A DNA stretch of 8,254 nucleotides from an uncultured Hungatella sp. (GTDB taxonomy: Bacteria; Bacillota; Clostridia; Lachnospirales; Lachnospiraceae): contig CAUEKH010000094.1 of assembly GCA_959018155.1 (NCBI GenBank), positions 1 through 8,254 on the forward strand, read 5' to 3'. Made by a program: the position numbers and the translations under genes. How positions within the stretch are numbered: position 1 is the stretch's first letter; every line of letters starts with the position of its first letter. Positions 1 to 6,344 of the stretch are shown in pieces. The notes beneath the pieces are model-generated. The model had not been told where the DNA came from. It saw nothing but the letters and a program-made list of their open reading frames with translations, and made no database searches.

Positions 1-353
1 GGCTGGATGCGGCAAATCTCCGGCCGGAGGACCATCCCGATATTGACGGGATGATGGAGGCGATCCGCAATCACGATATCTACCAGATTTCGGACTGCCT
101 TGGCAATGTGCTGGAGAAGGTAACGGTTTCCGAATATCCGGTTATCGAGGAGATCAAGGAGAAAATGAAAGAGCTGGGGGCGATCGGCGCCATGATGAGC
201 GGCAGCGGCCCTACGGTATTTGGCATTTTCACAAGCCCGAGGGCGGCGAGCGAGGCATACGAGGAACTGCGGTACGGCAGTTCGAAGGATCTGGCCAAAC
301 AGGTCTATTTAACGAATTTCTACAATACGAAGGAGGTTTCCCATGGGAAATGA
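1..353 (+). CDS. ispE: 4-diphosphocytidyl-2-C-methyl-D-erythritol kinase, C-terminal part (5' end outside window)
   Basis: IspE phosphorylates CDP-methylerythritol with ATP in the cytoplasmic non-mevalonate (MEP) pathway to isopentenyl diphosphate. Only the last 116 residues are present; the frame runs open from base 3 and stops at TGA 351-353. The visible part has the PEDHPDIDGM segment and, at about bases 192-224, the third GHMP-kinase motif (MSGSGPTVFG), followed by a typical short C-terminal helix. The gene overlaps the next one by 11 bp, and the AGGAGG serving that gene lies inside the ispE coding sequence, which points to translational coupling. Family knowledge supports ispE over other GHMP kinases (homoserine or mevalonate kinase) because of the SGSGPTVFG context and the preceding helix, but the N-terminal substrate motifs cannot be checked here. 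Confidence 0.93.
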   Translation, partial: LDAANLRPEDHPDIDGMMEAIRNHDIYQISDCLGNVLEKVTVSEYPVIEEIKEKMKELGAIGAMMSGSGPTVFGIFTSPRAASEAYEELRYGSSKDLAKQVYLTNFYNTKEVSHGK

Positions 354-1020
354 TCTGAAAGTGAATATGAATGAATATCTGCCGCTGCGTGATGTGGTAT
401 TTAACACCCTGCGGCAGGCTATCTTAAAAGGCGAACTGGCGCCGGGGGAACGCCTGATGGAGATTCAGCTGGCCGAGCGGCTTGGCGTATCCAGAACTCC
501 GATTCGCGAGGCGATCAGAAAGCTGGAACTGGAAGGTCTGGTGCTCATGATTCCGAGAAAGGGCGCCGAGGTGGCACGCATTTCAGAGAAGAGCCTGCGG
601 GATGTGCTGGAGGTACGCCGTTCCTTAGAGGAACTGGCAATTGAGCTTGCCTGCCAGAGAATGACGGAGGATGAGGTGACGGAACTGGAACAGGCTCAGG
701 AACAGTTTAAAGAGGCGGTTTCCAGCGGCGATGCCATGAGGATTGCAGAAAGTGATGAAGCCTATCACGATGTGATCTATAAGGGGACGTATAACGACCG
801 TCTCGTCCAGATTCTCAATAACCTTCGGGAACAGATGTACCGCTACCGCCTCGAATACATTAAGGATGAGGACAAACGCCAGATTCTGCTGCTGGAACAT
901 GATAACATTTTAAAGGCAGTGAAACAGCGGAAGGTGGAGGAAGCCAAGGAAGCCATGCGTGAGCATATTGATAACCAGGAAATCACTGTTTCAAAAAATA
1001 TAAAGGAGCAGGAAGCATGA
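343..1020 (+). CDS. GntR-family transcriptional regulator, FadR subfamily (FCD domain)
   Basis: This is a cytoplasmic DNA-binding regulator of 225 residues, a normal length for the family. Residues about 13-77 form the GntR winged helix-turn-helix, with the hallmark LAERLGVSRTPIREAIRKLE segment and the RKGAEV wing. Residues about 83-212 form an all-helical FCD ligand domain. All four residues expected to bind the metal are present: D138, H142, H186 and H208, so it probably senses a small carboxylate or similar ligand through a bound metal; the ligand itself cannot be told. The ATG at 343 is chosen because AGGAGG (331-336) lies 6 nt upstream; an ATG at 367 lacks such a site. It overlaps ispE by 11 bp and the next gene by 4 bp, so it is co-transcribed with both. 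No nearby catabolic gene suggests its target. Confidence 0.95.
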   Translation: MGNDLKVNMNEYLPLRDVVFNTLRQAILKGELAPGERLMEIQLAERLGVSRTPIREAIRKLELEGLVLMIPRKGAEVARISEKSLRDVLEVRRSLEELAIELACQRMTEDEVTELEQAQEQFKEAVSSGDAMRIAESDEAYHDVIYKGTYNDRLVQILNNLREQMYRYRLEYIKDEDKRQILLLEHDNILKAVKQRKVEEAKEAMREHIDNQEITVSKNIKEQEA

Positions 1021-1208
1021 CATTTAAAGAGAGATATCTGGCCGGTGAGATTGAATTTGAAGTGATTGATGACTATATTGAGGAGTGGAACAACAGCGAC
1101 GATCCGCAGACACTGGCTCAGTTTTTAGGACTGGACGGCGAAGAAGAGGATGTGTGGATTGAGGAGAGCGATGAGGCTTTAAAAGAACTTCTTGATAAAA
1201 GAAAATAA
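1017..1208 (+). CDS. Small acidic hypothetical protein (63 aa)
   Basis: I do not recognise a named family. The protein has 63 residues, about 21 Asp/Glu against about 6 Lys/Arg, so it is strongly negatively charged. It has no signal peptide and no membrane segment and looks mostly helical: an N-terminal helix, a WNNSDDPQTLAQFLGL middle that could be a short helix-turn-helix-like piece, and a C-terminal helix with an EEEDVWIEE cluster. It is likely a real gene: ATG overlaps the GntR stop in an ATGA junction, AAAGGAG (1002-1008) is well placed, and the composition is protein-like throughout. Coupling to the regulator suggests a linked role, perhaps as a partner or modulator, but this is inference. 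It ends at TAA 1206-1208, 37 bp before the next promoter. Confidence 0.82.
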   Translation: MTFKERYLAGEIEFEVIDDYIEEWNNSDDPQTLAQFLGLDGEEEDVWIEESDEALKELLDKRK

Positions 1209-1245
1209 TGATCGCATAAAATTTATTAAAAAAGTATAACCTTTA

Positions 1246-1274
1246 TTGACAAGGTGACAACATGTCATTATAAT
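1246..1274 (+). promoter_or_regulatory. Consensus sigma-A promoter of the efflux operon
   Basis: TTGACA at 1246-1251 and TATAAT at 1269-1274 are separated by exactly 17 bp, a perfect match to the vegetative consensus. The start of transcription is predicted near 1281, giving a leader of about 90 nt before the TetR start codon. The two operator palindromes overlap the spacer and the start region, so this very strong promoter is presumably kept shut by repressor. Confidence 0.88.
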
Positions 1275-1300
1275 GAGTGACAGGTTGTCACCTTTTATTT
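1251..1300 (+). terminator. Possible Rho-independent terminator for upstream readthrough, overlapping the operators
   Basis: In a transcript arriving from the ispE side, 1251-1269 can pair with 1276-1294 (19 positions with one A-G mismatch at 1262/1283 and one G-U pair), closing a 6-nt loop. The right arm runs into CCTTTTATTT. There is no other terminator between the small acidic gene and this promoter. A transcript started at about 1281 contains only the right arm, so it would escape termination. The shape is seen directly; the function is inference. Confidence 0.5.
1255..1290. promoter_or_regulatory. Paired TetR-type operators overlapping the promoter
   Basis: Two 13-bp palindromes of the form TGACA-N3-TGTCA lie at 1255-1267 (spacer ACA) and 1278-1290 (spacer GGT), with centres 23 bp apart. 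They are themselves the two arms of a larger inverted repeat (1251-1294). Short palindromes flanking the -10 box in front of a TetR gene are the usual operator arrangement for that family. Assignment to the regulator encoded at 1371 is by proximity, not by a known recognition sequence. Confidence 0.78.
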
Positions 1301-1305
1301 GAAGA

Positions 1306-1338
1306 CGGTGACCTGTGCGCGGAGCGTGCAGGTTATCG
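1306..1338 (+). promoter_or_regulatory. Strong leader hairpin in the efflux-operon 5' UTR
   Basis: Bases 1306-1320 pair with 1324-1338 without interruption (15 pairs, four of them G-U), closing a GGA triloop at 1321-1323. No U-run follows, so it is not a standard terminator. It sits about 25 nt after the predicted transcription start and 32 nt before the TetR start codon. It could stabilise the mRNA, bind a regulator or act as a further DNA palindrome; nothing in the sequence decides between these. Confidence 0.5.
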
Positions 1339-1355
1339 CTGTTAAAGGAGGCCGG

Positions 1356-1370
1356 AAAAGGGGTGAGTAT
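1356..1370 (+). promoter_or_regulatory. Non-standard ribosome binding site of the TetR gene
   Basis: AAAAGGGGTGA (1356-1366) precedes the ATG at 1371 with a short 4-nt spacer from GGTGA, which can pair with the 3' end of 16S rRNA. A better-looking AAAGGAGG lies at 1344-1351 but is 19 nt from the ATG, too far for normal use. The regulator may therefore be translated modestly compared with the downstream genes. Confidence 0.5.
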
Positions 1371-1997
1371 ATGCCAACAGAACGGTTTTATCATCTGCCG
1401 GAGGGAAAGAAGGCGGTGATACGTGAGGCGGCGATAGAGGAATTCTCCGCAGTACCATTTGAAAAAGCATCTATTAATAAGATTATTCAGAATGCCGGAA
1501 TATCGCGGGGAAGCTTTTATACGTATTTCGAGGATAAACGGGATGTGCTGAGATACATTTTCAGCGACACCGCGGACCGGCTGAAGGATTCCTGGATGGA
1601 GTCCCTCAGAAAAAATGACGGGAACATCTGGATTGCTTCGGATGAACTTTTAGAGAAAGGCATGAGGTTTGTCGATGAGCAGATGGGCGCGATGCTCCAG
1701 ATGGCGCAGAATGTCATGTTTGTACAGGATTTTGACCAGCTTACCTGCACAGGCAAGGATTCATGGAATGGAGTGCAGAAAAGTGATGAGATTGTTAACG
1801 CACTCTATGAAATTACAGACAAATCCCTGTTTAAAGAATCTGATTTTCATGTGTTTAAGGTAGTGGTCACCCTGATCATGAGCTGCATTGGAGAAGGGGT
1901 CAGCCGGTATTACCGGCATATGGAAGATGAGGAAAATATTAAGAAAGTCTTCCGCGAAAAATTAGAAATACTGCAGTATGGAATTTGTAAACAATAA
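1371..1997 (+). CDS. TetR/AcrR-family transcriptional regulator, likely repressor of the efflux operon
   Basis: The product has 208 residues. Residues about 12-60 are the TetR N-terminal domain: a first helix (AVIREAAIEEFS), then the helix-turn-helix SINKIIQNAGISRGSFYTYF (34-53) and the usual FEDKRDVL continuation. The rest (about 65-208) is a divergent helical ligand-binding and dimer domain that I cannot assign to an inducer. The start is the ATG at 1371, because the protein then begins as family members do and GGTGA (1362-1366) lies 4 nt upstream; the frame is open back to a TTG at 1299, but the added residues are not family-like and would lie across the leader hairpin. It is the first gene of the efflux operon, directly behind a promoter with paired palindromes, so autorepression and control of the pump genes are inferred. 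The adaptor gene follows after 36 bp with no terminator between. Confidence 0.93.
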   Translation: MPTERFYHLPEGKKAVIREAAIEEFSAVPFEKASINKIIQNAGISRGSFYTYFEDKRDVLRYIFSDTADRLKDSWMESLRKNDGNIWIASDELLEKGMRFVDEQMGAMLQMAQNVMFVQDFDQLTCTGKDSWNGVQKSDEIVNALYEITDKSLFKESDFHVFKVVVTLIMSCIGEGVSRYYRHMEDEENIKKVFREKLEILQYGICKQ

Positions 1998-2033
1998 TTA
2001 GAATAATCTATGTGACAAAGTGAGGAATTCATT

Positions 2034-3173
2034 ATGGGCAAGAAAAAAGGATTTGTTATCGCAGGCGGCGTCATTGTGGTGGCAGCCGTAGCAGCTCTTA
2101 TCGGTTTCAATGTGATGGGAGGGAAGAAGAAGGAAGTGGTAGCCGAAGTACCTCCGGCAGTTACGGTGGAAAAACCGGCTCTGCGCACGATTGAACTGGG
2201 AAGCGAGCTGATTGGTACGATTGAACCGGACAGCATCGTCTATGTGACGCCGAAAGGCGCCGGTGAGATTACGGCAGTGAATTTCCAGACCGGCGATACG
2301 GTACGGGCGGGCGATATCCTCTGTGTCATCGACACGAAACAGGTGGAGGCAGCCCGGCTTCAGATGGAAACGGCCCGTGTTTCGTATGAGGATGCGAAGA
2401 GCAATTTAGACAGGTATGCGGTCCTTCACGCGGCCGGAGATATGTCGGATGCGGATTTCCAGAGTCTGGCCGATAAGGTGGAACTTGCCAGACTTCAGTA
2501 TGAGAGCGCCAAGCTTGGCTACAACTTACAGATGGAGAGCAGCCAGGTGACTGCGCCGATTGACGGCCGGTTAGAAAGCTTTAATGTGAAGGTTCATGAT
2601 ATGGTATCCCAGCAGAGCCAGATCTGTGTGATTGCGGGAAATGGCGATGGAAAGGCAGTTACCTTTTACGCTTCTGAGCGGATCGTGGGAGGCCTGGCAG
2701 TGGGAGATGGCCTGACCGTTGAGAAAAATGGTACGGAGCACGCTGCTTCTATCACAGAGGTCAGCACCATGGTTGACCCGGCCAGCGGTCTTTTTAAGGT
2801 AAAGGCCTCTATTCCGGATGGCAGTGCGTTAGCTACCGGTATCTCGGTAAAACTTACCGTTATCTCTCAAAAAGCCGATAATGTTCTCACAATTCCGGTG
2901 GATGCCGTATATTATGAGAGTGGTTCTCCCTATGCTTACGCTTATGAAGATGGGGTGCTGCGTAAAAAGGCATTGACAGTCGGTCTTGCGGATTCTGAAT
3001 ACATAGAAGTGAAGGAAGGGTTAAGCGCCGACGACCAGGTGGTCGTTACCTGGACGACGGAGCTTTATGATGGTTCCCGCGTCACCCTGGTAGACAGTCA
3101 GACATCAGAGAACGGGGCGGCAGAGACTTCCGAAGAGACAGAAGGCCAGACCCCTGCTGAATCGAAGCAGTAA
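2034..3173 (+). CDS. RND efflux periplasmic adaptor subunit (membrane fusion protein, AcrA/HlyD-like)
   Basis: The adaptor links an RND pump to a duct outside the cytoplasmic membrane. It has 379 residues. An N-terminal membrane anchor (about 6-28) with KKK on each side and no lipobox cysteine is followed by the first half of the barrel-sandwich/lipoyl domain (about 68-100), an alpha-helical hairpin (about 101-168), the second lipoyl half (QVTAPIDGRL, 171-180), a beta-barrel domain (about 205-280) and a membrane-proximal domain (about 283-353). The hairpin tip holds the RxxxLxxxxxxS docking motif (R127, L131, S138), known from MacA/AcrA adaptors as the TolC contact. The last 25 residues are an acidic Ser/Glu/Thr tail, probably disordered. 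The ATG at 2034 has GAGGA (2022-2026) 7 nt upstream. The RND gene starts 12 bp after its stop, so the two are made together. Substrate is unknown. Confidence 0.93.
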   Translation: MGKKKGFVIAGGVIVVAAVAALIGFNVMGGKKKEVVAEVPPAVTVEKPALRTIELGSELIGTIEPDSIVYVTPKGAGEITAVNFQTGDTVRAGDILCVIDTKQVEAARLQMETARVSYEDAKSNLDRYAVLHAAGDMSDADFQSLADKVELARLQYESAKLGYNLQMESSQVTAPIDGRLESFNVKVHDMVSQQSQICVIAGNGDGKAVTFYASERIVGGLAVGDGLTVEKNGTEHAASITEVSTMVDPASGLFKVKASIPDGSALATGISVKLTVISQKADNVLTIPVDAVYYESGSPYAYAYEDGVLRKKALTVGLADSEYIEVKEGLSADDQVVVTWTTELYDGSRVTLVDSQTSENGAAETSEETEGQTPAESKQ

Positions 3174-3185
3174 GGGGGCGGGACT

Positions 3186-6100
3186 ATGGGATTAACGAAA
3201 ACAGTTTTAAAACGTCCGGTTACCACGATTCTGGCAGTCCTCTGCCTGCTGGTATTCGGTTTATCCTCCGTGCTCTCCTCCAAGATGGAACTGACGCCGG
3301 AAATGAATTTCCCGATGATGATGATTACCGCTGTTTACGCGGGAGCCAGCCCGGACGATGTCAATGAGCTGGTGACGAAGCCGGTTGAGGAATCGGTGGG
3401 TACTTTATCCGGTGTCAAAAATATCCAGTCCTTCTCTCAGGAGAACATTTCCATCGTCATGATGGAGTATGAATACGGTTCCAACATGGATAAAGCGTAT
3501 TCCGATTTAAAGAAGAAAATGGATAACCTCTCTCTGCCGGATGATGTGGATGTTCCAAGTATCTTCGAATTCAATATGAATGATATGCCCAGCGTGACGC
3601 TTTCCGTCAATGACCCTTCGGCAGATAATATTTACAATTACGTCAGCGATGAGATTGTACCGGAGTTTGAGAAGATTTCTTCTGTGGCCAGCGTCGATAT
3701 CAGCGGCGGCCAGAAGGGATACGTCAGTGTCAGGCTGATTCCGGAGAAAATGACTCAGTACCATCTGACGATGAATTCTATCAGCCAGGCCATTTCCAGC
3801 GCCGATTTTACGTATCCGGCAGGCAGTACCGGAGTGGGCAAACAGGATTTGTCGGTCAGCACTTCCGTAGAATTCAGCACGGTGGAGAGTTTAAAGAAGA
3901 TTCCGGTCATGGCCGGCGCGGGCAAGACCATTTACTTAGAGGATGTGGCGGACATTTCCCAGACGGTCGGGGCACAGTCCGGTATCGGCCGCTATAACGG
4001 TCAGGATACCATTTCCCTCTCCATCAACAAGCAGCAGAAGAGCAGCGCTGTGGAGGTATCGAAGGCGGTAAAAAGGACAATTGACAGCTTAAAGTCAGAA
4101 CATCCGGAACTGGAAGTCATCGTAGTCAACGACTCCAGTGATGAGATCAAATCCGCACTGAACAGTGTGACGACCACGATGGTGATGGCAGTTATTATTT
4201 CCATGGTTATCATTTTCCTGTTCTTTGGTGATATCAAGGCTTCTCTGATTGTCGGAAGTTCCATTCCTGTCTCGATCCTGGCATCTCTGATTATGATGTC
4301 GATTATGGGCTTCTCCTTAAACGTAATTACCATGGGAAGCCTTGTGCTGGGCGTCGGAATGATGGTCGATAACTCCATCGTTGTGCTGGAGAGCTGCTTC
4401 CGTTCTCACAAGGGGCAGGGCTTTAAGGAGTACATGGAGGCGGCCCTGGAAGGAACGGGAAAGGTGATTCAGTCCATTTTTGGCGGAACTTTGACGACGT
4501 GTGTTGTATTTATTCCGCTGGCCCTGTTAAAGGGAATGTCAGGCCAGATGTTTGCGCCGCTGGGCTTTACCATTGTATTCTGTATGCTGGCGTCCTTAAT
4601 TTCCGCCATGACGATCGTGCCGCTCTGCTACAGCCGGTTCCGTCCGGTTGAGAGAAAGACTTCACCGGCGGCAGGCATGGTAAAGGCGTTACAGCGCGGA
4701 TACAGAAAAATTATAGCCAGTCTTTTAAATAAGAGAAAAACCGTTATGTTTGTGACGGTGCTTCTCCTCGTCGTTTCATTTTTCCTCGCTTCCAGACTGG
4801 GATTTGCCCTTATGCCTGATGTGGATCAGGGAACTGTGGCTGTTACAGTAGAAATGCGCCCCGGCCTTAAGATTGAGGAAGCGGATAAGATATTAAGACA
4901 GGTAGAACAGATCGTTATGGACGAACCCGACAGGGAGTCCTACATGGTTACATACGGTGGAAGCGGCTTAAGCTTAAGCGGCAGCAGCGCCTCCTTAACC
5001 GCCTATTTAAAATCGGACAGAACGCTTTCTACCGACGAGGTGGTTGATAAATGGAAAAAGGCCATGAGTACGATTCCGGACTGCAATATTACGGTAAAGG
5101 CCAGTTCCATGATGAGTATGTTCAGTGATTCCGGTGATTTATCCGTCATTCTGCAGAGTTCCCAGCTCGATGATTTAAAGGCTGCCTCTGACGGTCTGGT
5201 GGCTGAACTGACGAAACGTCCCGAGATGATTAAGGTTCATTCAGACCTGGAAAATGCTGCGCCTGTCATTAAGGTTCACGTGGATCCGATTAAGGCTGCG
5301 GCAGAAGGCGTGGCTCCGGCTTCCGTCGGCGGGCTGCTCAACAACATGTTAAGCGGCGTGAAGGCCATGAGTATGGATGTGGACGGCAACAATGTGGATG
5401 TCCGGGTGGAATATCCTGAGGATGAGTACGATACCCTTGATAAGGTGGAGGGCGTCATGATTCCGTCCCAGACAGGCGGATCCGTGTCCCTGACCGATAT
5501 TGCCACGATTGACTATGAAGACAGCCCGGCTTCCATCACGCGTAAGAATAAACAGTATATGGCGACAATTTCCGGCTCTTTTACAGATTTGGTAAAGACG
5601 GATGAGGAGAAAGCCGCAGCGTTAAAAGAGATAAATGAGCAGGTAGTAAACAAATATTTAACCGGAACGGTTGCCAGAGCGCAGAGCAGTGTGGATCAGA
5701 GTATGATTGAGGAGTTTACCGCGTTGTTTAAAGCGATTGCGATCGCGATTTTCCTGGTATTCGTAGTTATGGCAGCCCAGTTTGAGTCACCGAAATTCTC
5801 CCTGATGGTTATGACGACGATTCCGTTCAGTTTAATCGGTTCCTTCGGATTCCTGGCCGCGGCTGACGTTACGATTACAATGCCGTGTCTGCTCGGTTTC
5901 CTGATGCTGGTTGGTACCGTAGTAAACGCGGGTATCCTTTATGTGGATACGGTCAACCAGTACCGCTCTACCATGGATAAGAGAACTGCGATGATAGAAG
6001 CAGGCGCTACACGTCTGCGTCCGATTCTGATGACGACACTGACTACCATCCTGTCCATGATTCCGATGGCAGTGGGCTACGGAAGCAATGGGGAGTTGAT

Positions 6101-6224
6101 GCAGGGCTTAGCCCTGGTAAATGTGGGCGGTCTGACGGCTTCCACCATTCTTTCCCTTTTGATGCTGCCGGTATATTATTCCATCATGAGCGGAAAGGTA
6201 GATACAGAACCGATGCCAGATTAA
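3186..6224 (+). CDS. RND-superfamily efflux pump permease (AcrB/HAE1-like)
   Basis: This is the proton-driven inner component of a tripartite exporter, 1012 residues against about 1050 for AcrB. Layout is the duplicated RND plan: TM1 (about 11-31), a large extracytoplasmic porter/docking loop (about 35-325), TM2-6 (about 330-480), TM7 (about 518-536), a second large loop (about 540-842) and TM8-12 (about 845-1000). TM4 carries GMMVDNSIVVLE: D395 matches AcrB D407, but AcrB D408 is N396. In TM10 the AcrB K940 position is N914 (GTVVNAGIL), while the AcrB T978 equivalent T950 is kept in RPILMTTLTTIL. So the relay differs from AcrB, as in other VDN-type RND proteins. A Gly/Ser-rich stretch (about 590-603) lies in the second loop. 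The start has a GGGGGCGGG ribosome site overlapping the adaptor stop region. HAE1-type export of amphiphilic compounds is likely; the substrate cannot be named. Confidence 0.96.
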   Translation: MGLTKTVLKRPVTTILAVLCLLVFGLSSVLSSKMELTPEMNFPMMMITAVYAGASPDDVNELVTKPVEESVGTLSGVKNIQSFSQENISIVMMEYEYGSNMDKAYSDLKKKMDNLSLPDDVDVPSIFEFNMNDMPSVTLSVNDPSADNIYNYVSDEIVPEFEKISSVASVDISGGQKGYVSVRLIPEKMTQYHLTMNSISQAISSADFTYPAGSTGVGKQDLSVSTSVEFSTVESLKKIPVMAGAGKTIYLEDVADISQTVGAQSGIGRYNGQDTISLSINKQQKSSAVEVSKAVKRTIDSLKSEHPELEVIVVNDSSDEIKSALNSVTTTMVMAVIISMVIIFLFFGDIKASLIVGSSIPVSILASLIMMSIMGFSLNVITMGSLVLGVGMMVDNSIVVLESCFRSHKGQGFKEYMEAALEGTGKVIQSIFGGTLTTCVVFIPLALLKGMSGQMFAPLGFTIVFCMLASLISAMTIVPLCYSRFRPVERKTSPAAGMVKALQRGYRKIIASLLNKRKTVMFVTVLLLVVSFFLASRLGFALMPDVDQGTVAVTVEMRPGLKIEEADKILRQVEQIVMDEPDRESYMVTYGGSGLSLSGSSASLTAYLKSDRTLSTDEVVDKWKKAMSTIPDCNITVKASSMMSMFSDSGDLSVILQSSQLDDLKAASDGLVAELTKRPEMIKVHSDLENAAPVIKVHVDPIKAAAEGVAPASVGGLLNNMLSGVKAMSMDVDGNNVDVRVEYPEDEYDTLDKVEGVMIPSQTGGSVSLTDIATIDYEDSPASITRKNKQYMATISGSFTDLVKTDEEKAAALKEINEQVVNKYLTGTVARAQSSVDQSMIEEFTALFKAIAIAIFLVFVVMAAQFESPKFSLMVMTTIPFSLIGSFGFLAAADVTITMPCLLGFLMLVGTVVNAGILYVDTVNQYRSTMDKRTAMIEAGATRLRPILMTTLTTILSMIPMAVGYGSNGELMQGLALVNVGGLTASTILSLLMLPVYYSIMSGKVDTEPMPD

Positions 6225-6243
6225 AAAATGGCAGGAAGTCCCT

Positions 6244-6272
6244 TTTAATACAGGTGGTATCTATGGTAATAT
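6244..6272 (+). promoter_or_regulatory. Possible weak internal promoter before the TolC-like genes
   Basis: TTTAAT (6244-6249), a 17-bp spacer and TAATAT (6267-6272) preceded by TGG (an extended -10 TGn) form a plausible but poor promoter in the only sizeable gap of the operon (6225-6344). It could give extra transcription of the two duct genes. It is AT-rich sequence, so chance is a real possibility. Confidence 0.3.
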
Positions 6273-6279
6273 AAGGATG

Positions 6280-6297
6280 CGGCAGTAGTATCTGCCG
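6280..6297 (+). other. Short intercistronic hairpin
   Basis: CGGCAG (6280-6285) and CTGCCG (6292-6297) are perfect complements around a 6-nt loop, between the pump gene and the first TolC-like gene. No U-run follows, so it does not look like a terminator. It might set differential mRNA stability between pump and duct parts of the message. Confidence 0.45.
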
Positions 6298-6344
6298 GTA
6301 GACACAGAAAACTGAAAGGTTCCGTAATAAGGAGGACCAGTAAA

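Noticed and set aside
1299..1370. Upstream extension of the TetR gene from a TTG at 1299
   Set aside because: The extra 24 residues are not like TetR N-termini, no ribosome site precedes 1299, and the stretch is occupied by the leader hairpin just after the predicted transcription start.
2013..2025. TGACA half-site before the adaptor gene as a third operator
   Set aside because: The second half (TGAGG) does not match TGTCA and serves as the ribosome binding site; no promoter is visible there.
4001..4378. Minus-strand open frame inside the pump gene
   Set aside because: It is fully antisense to conserved RND membrane segments; its Ile/Thr-rich translation mirrors them and shows no domain of its own.
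6280..6297. Hairpin as an operon terminator after the pump gene
   Set aside because: The stem is only 6 bp and no U-run follows; downstream genes lack a convincing strong promoter of their own.
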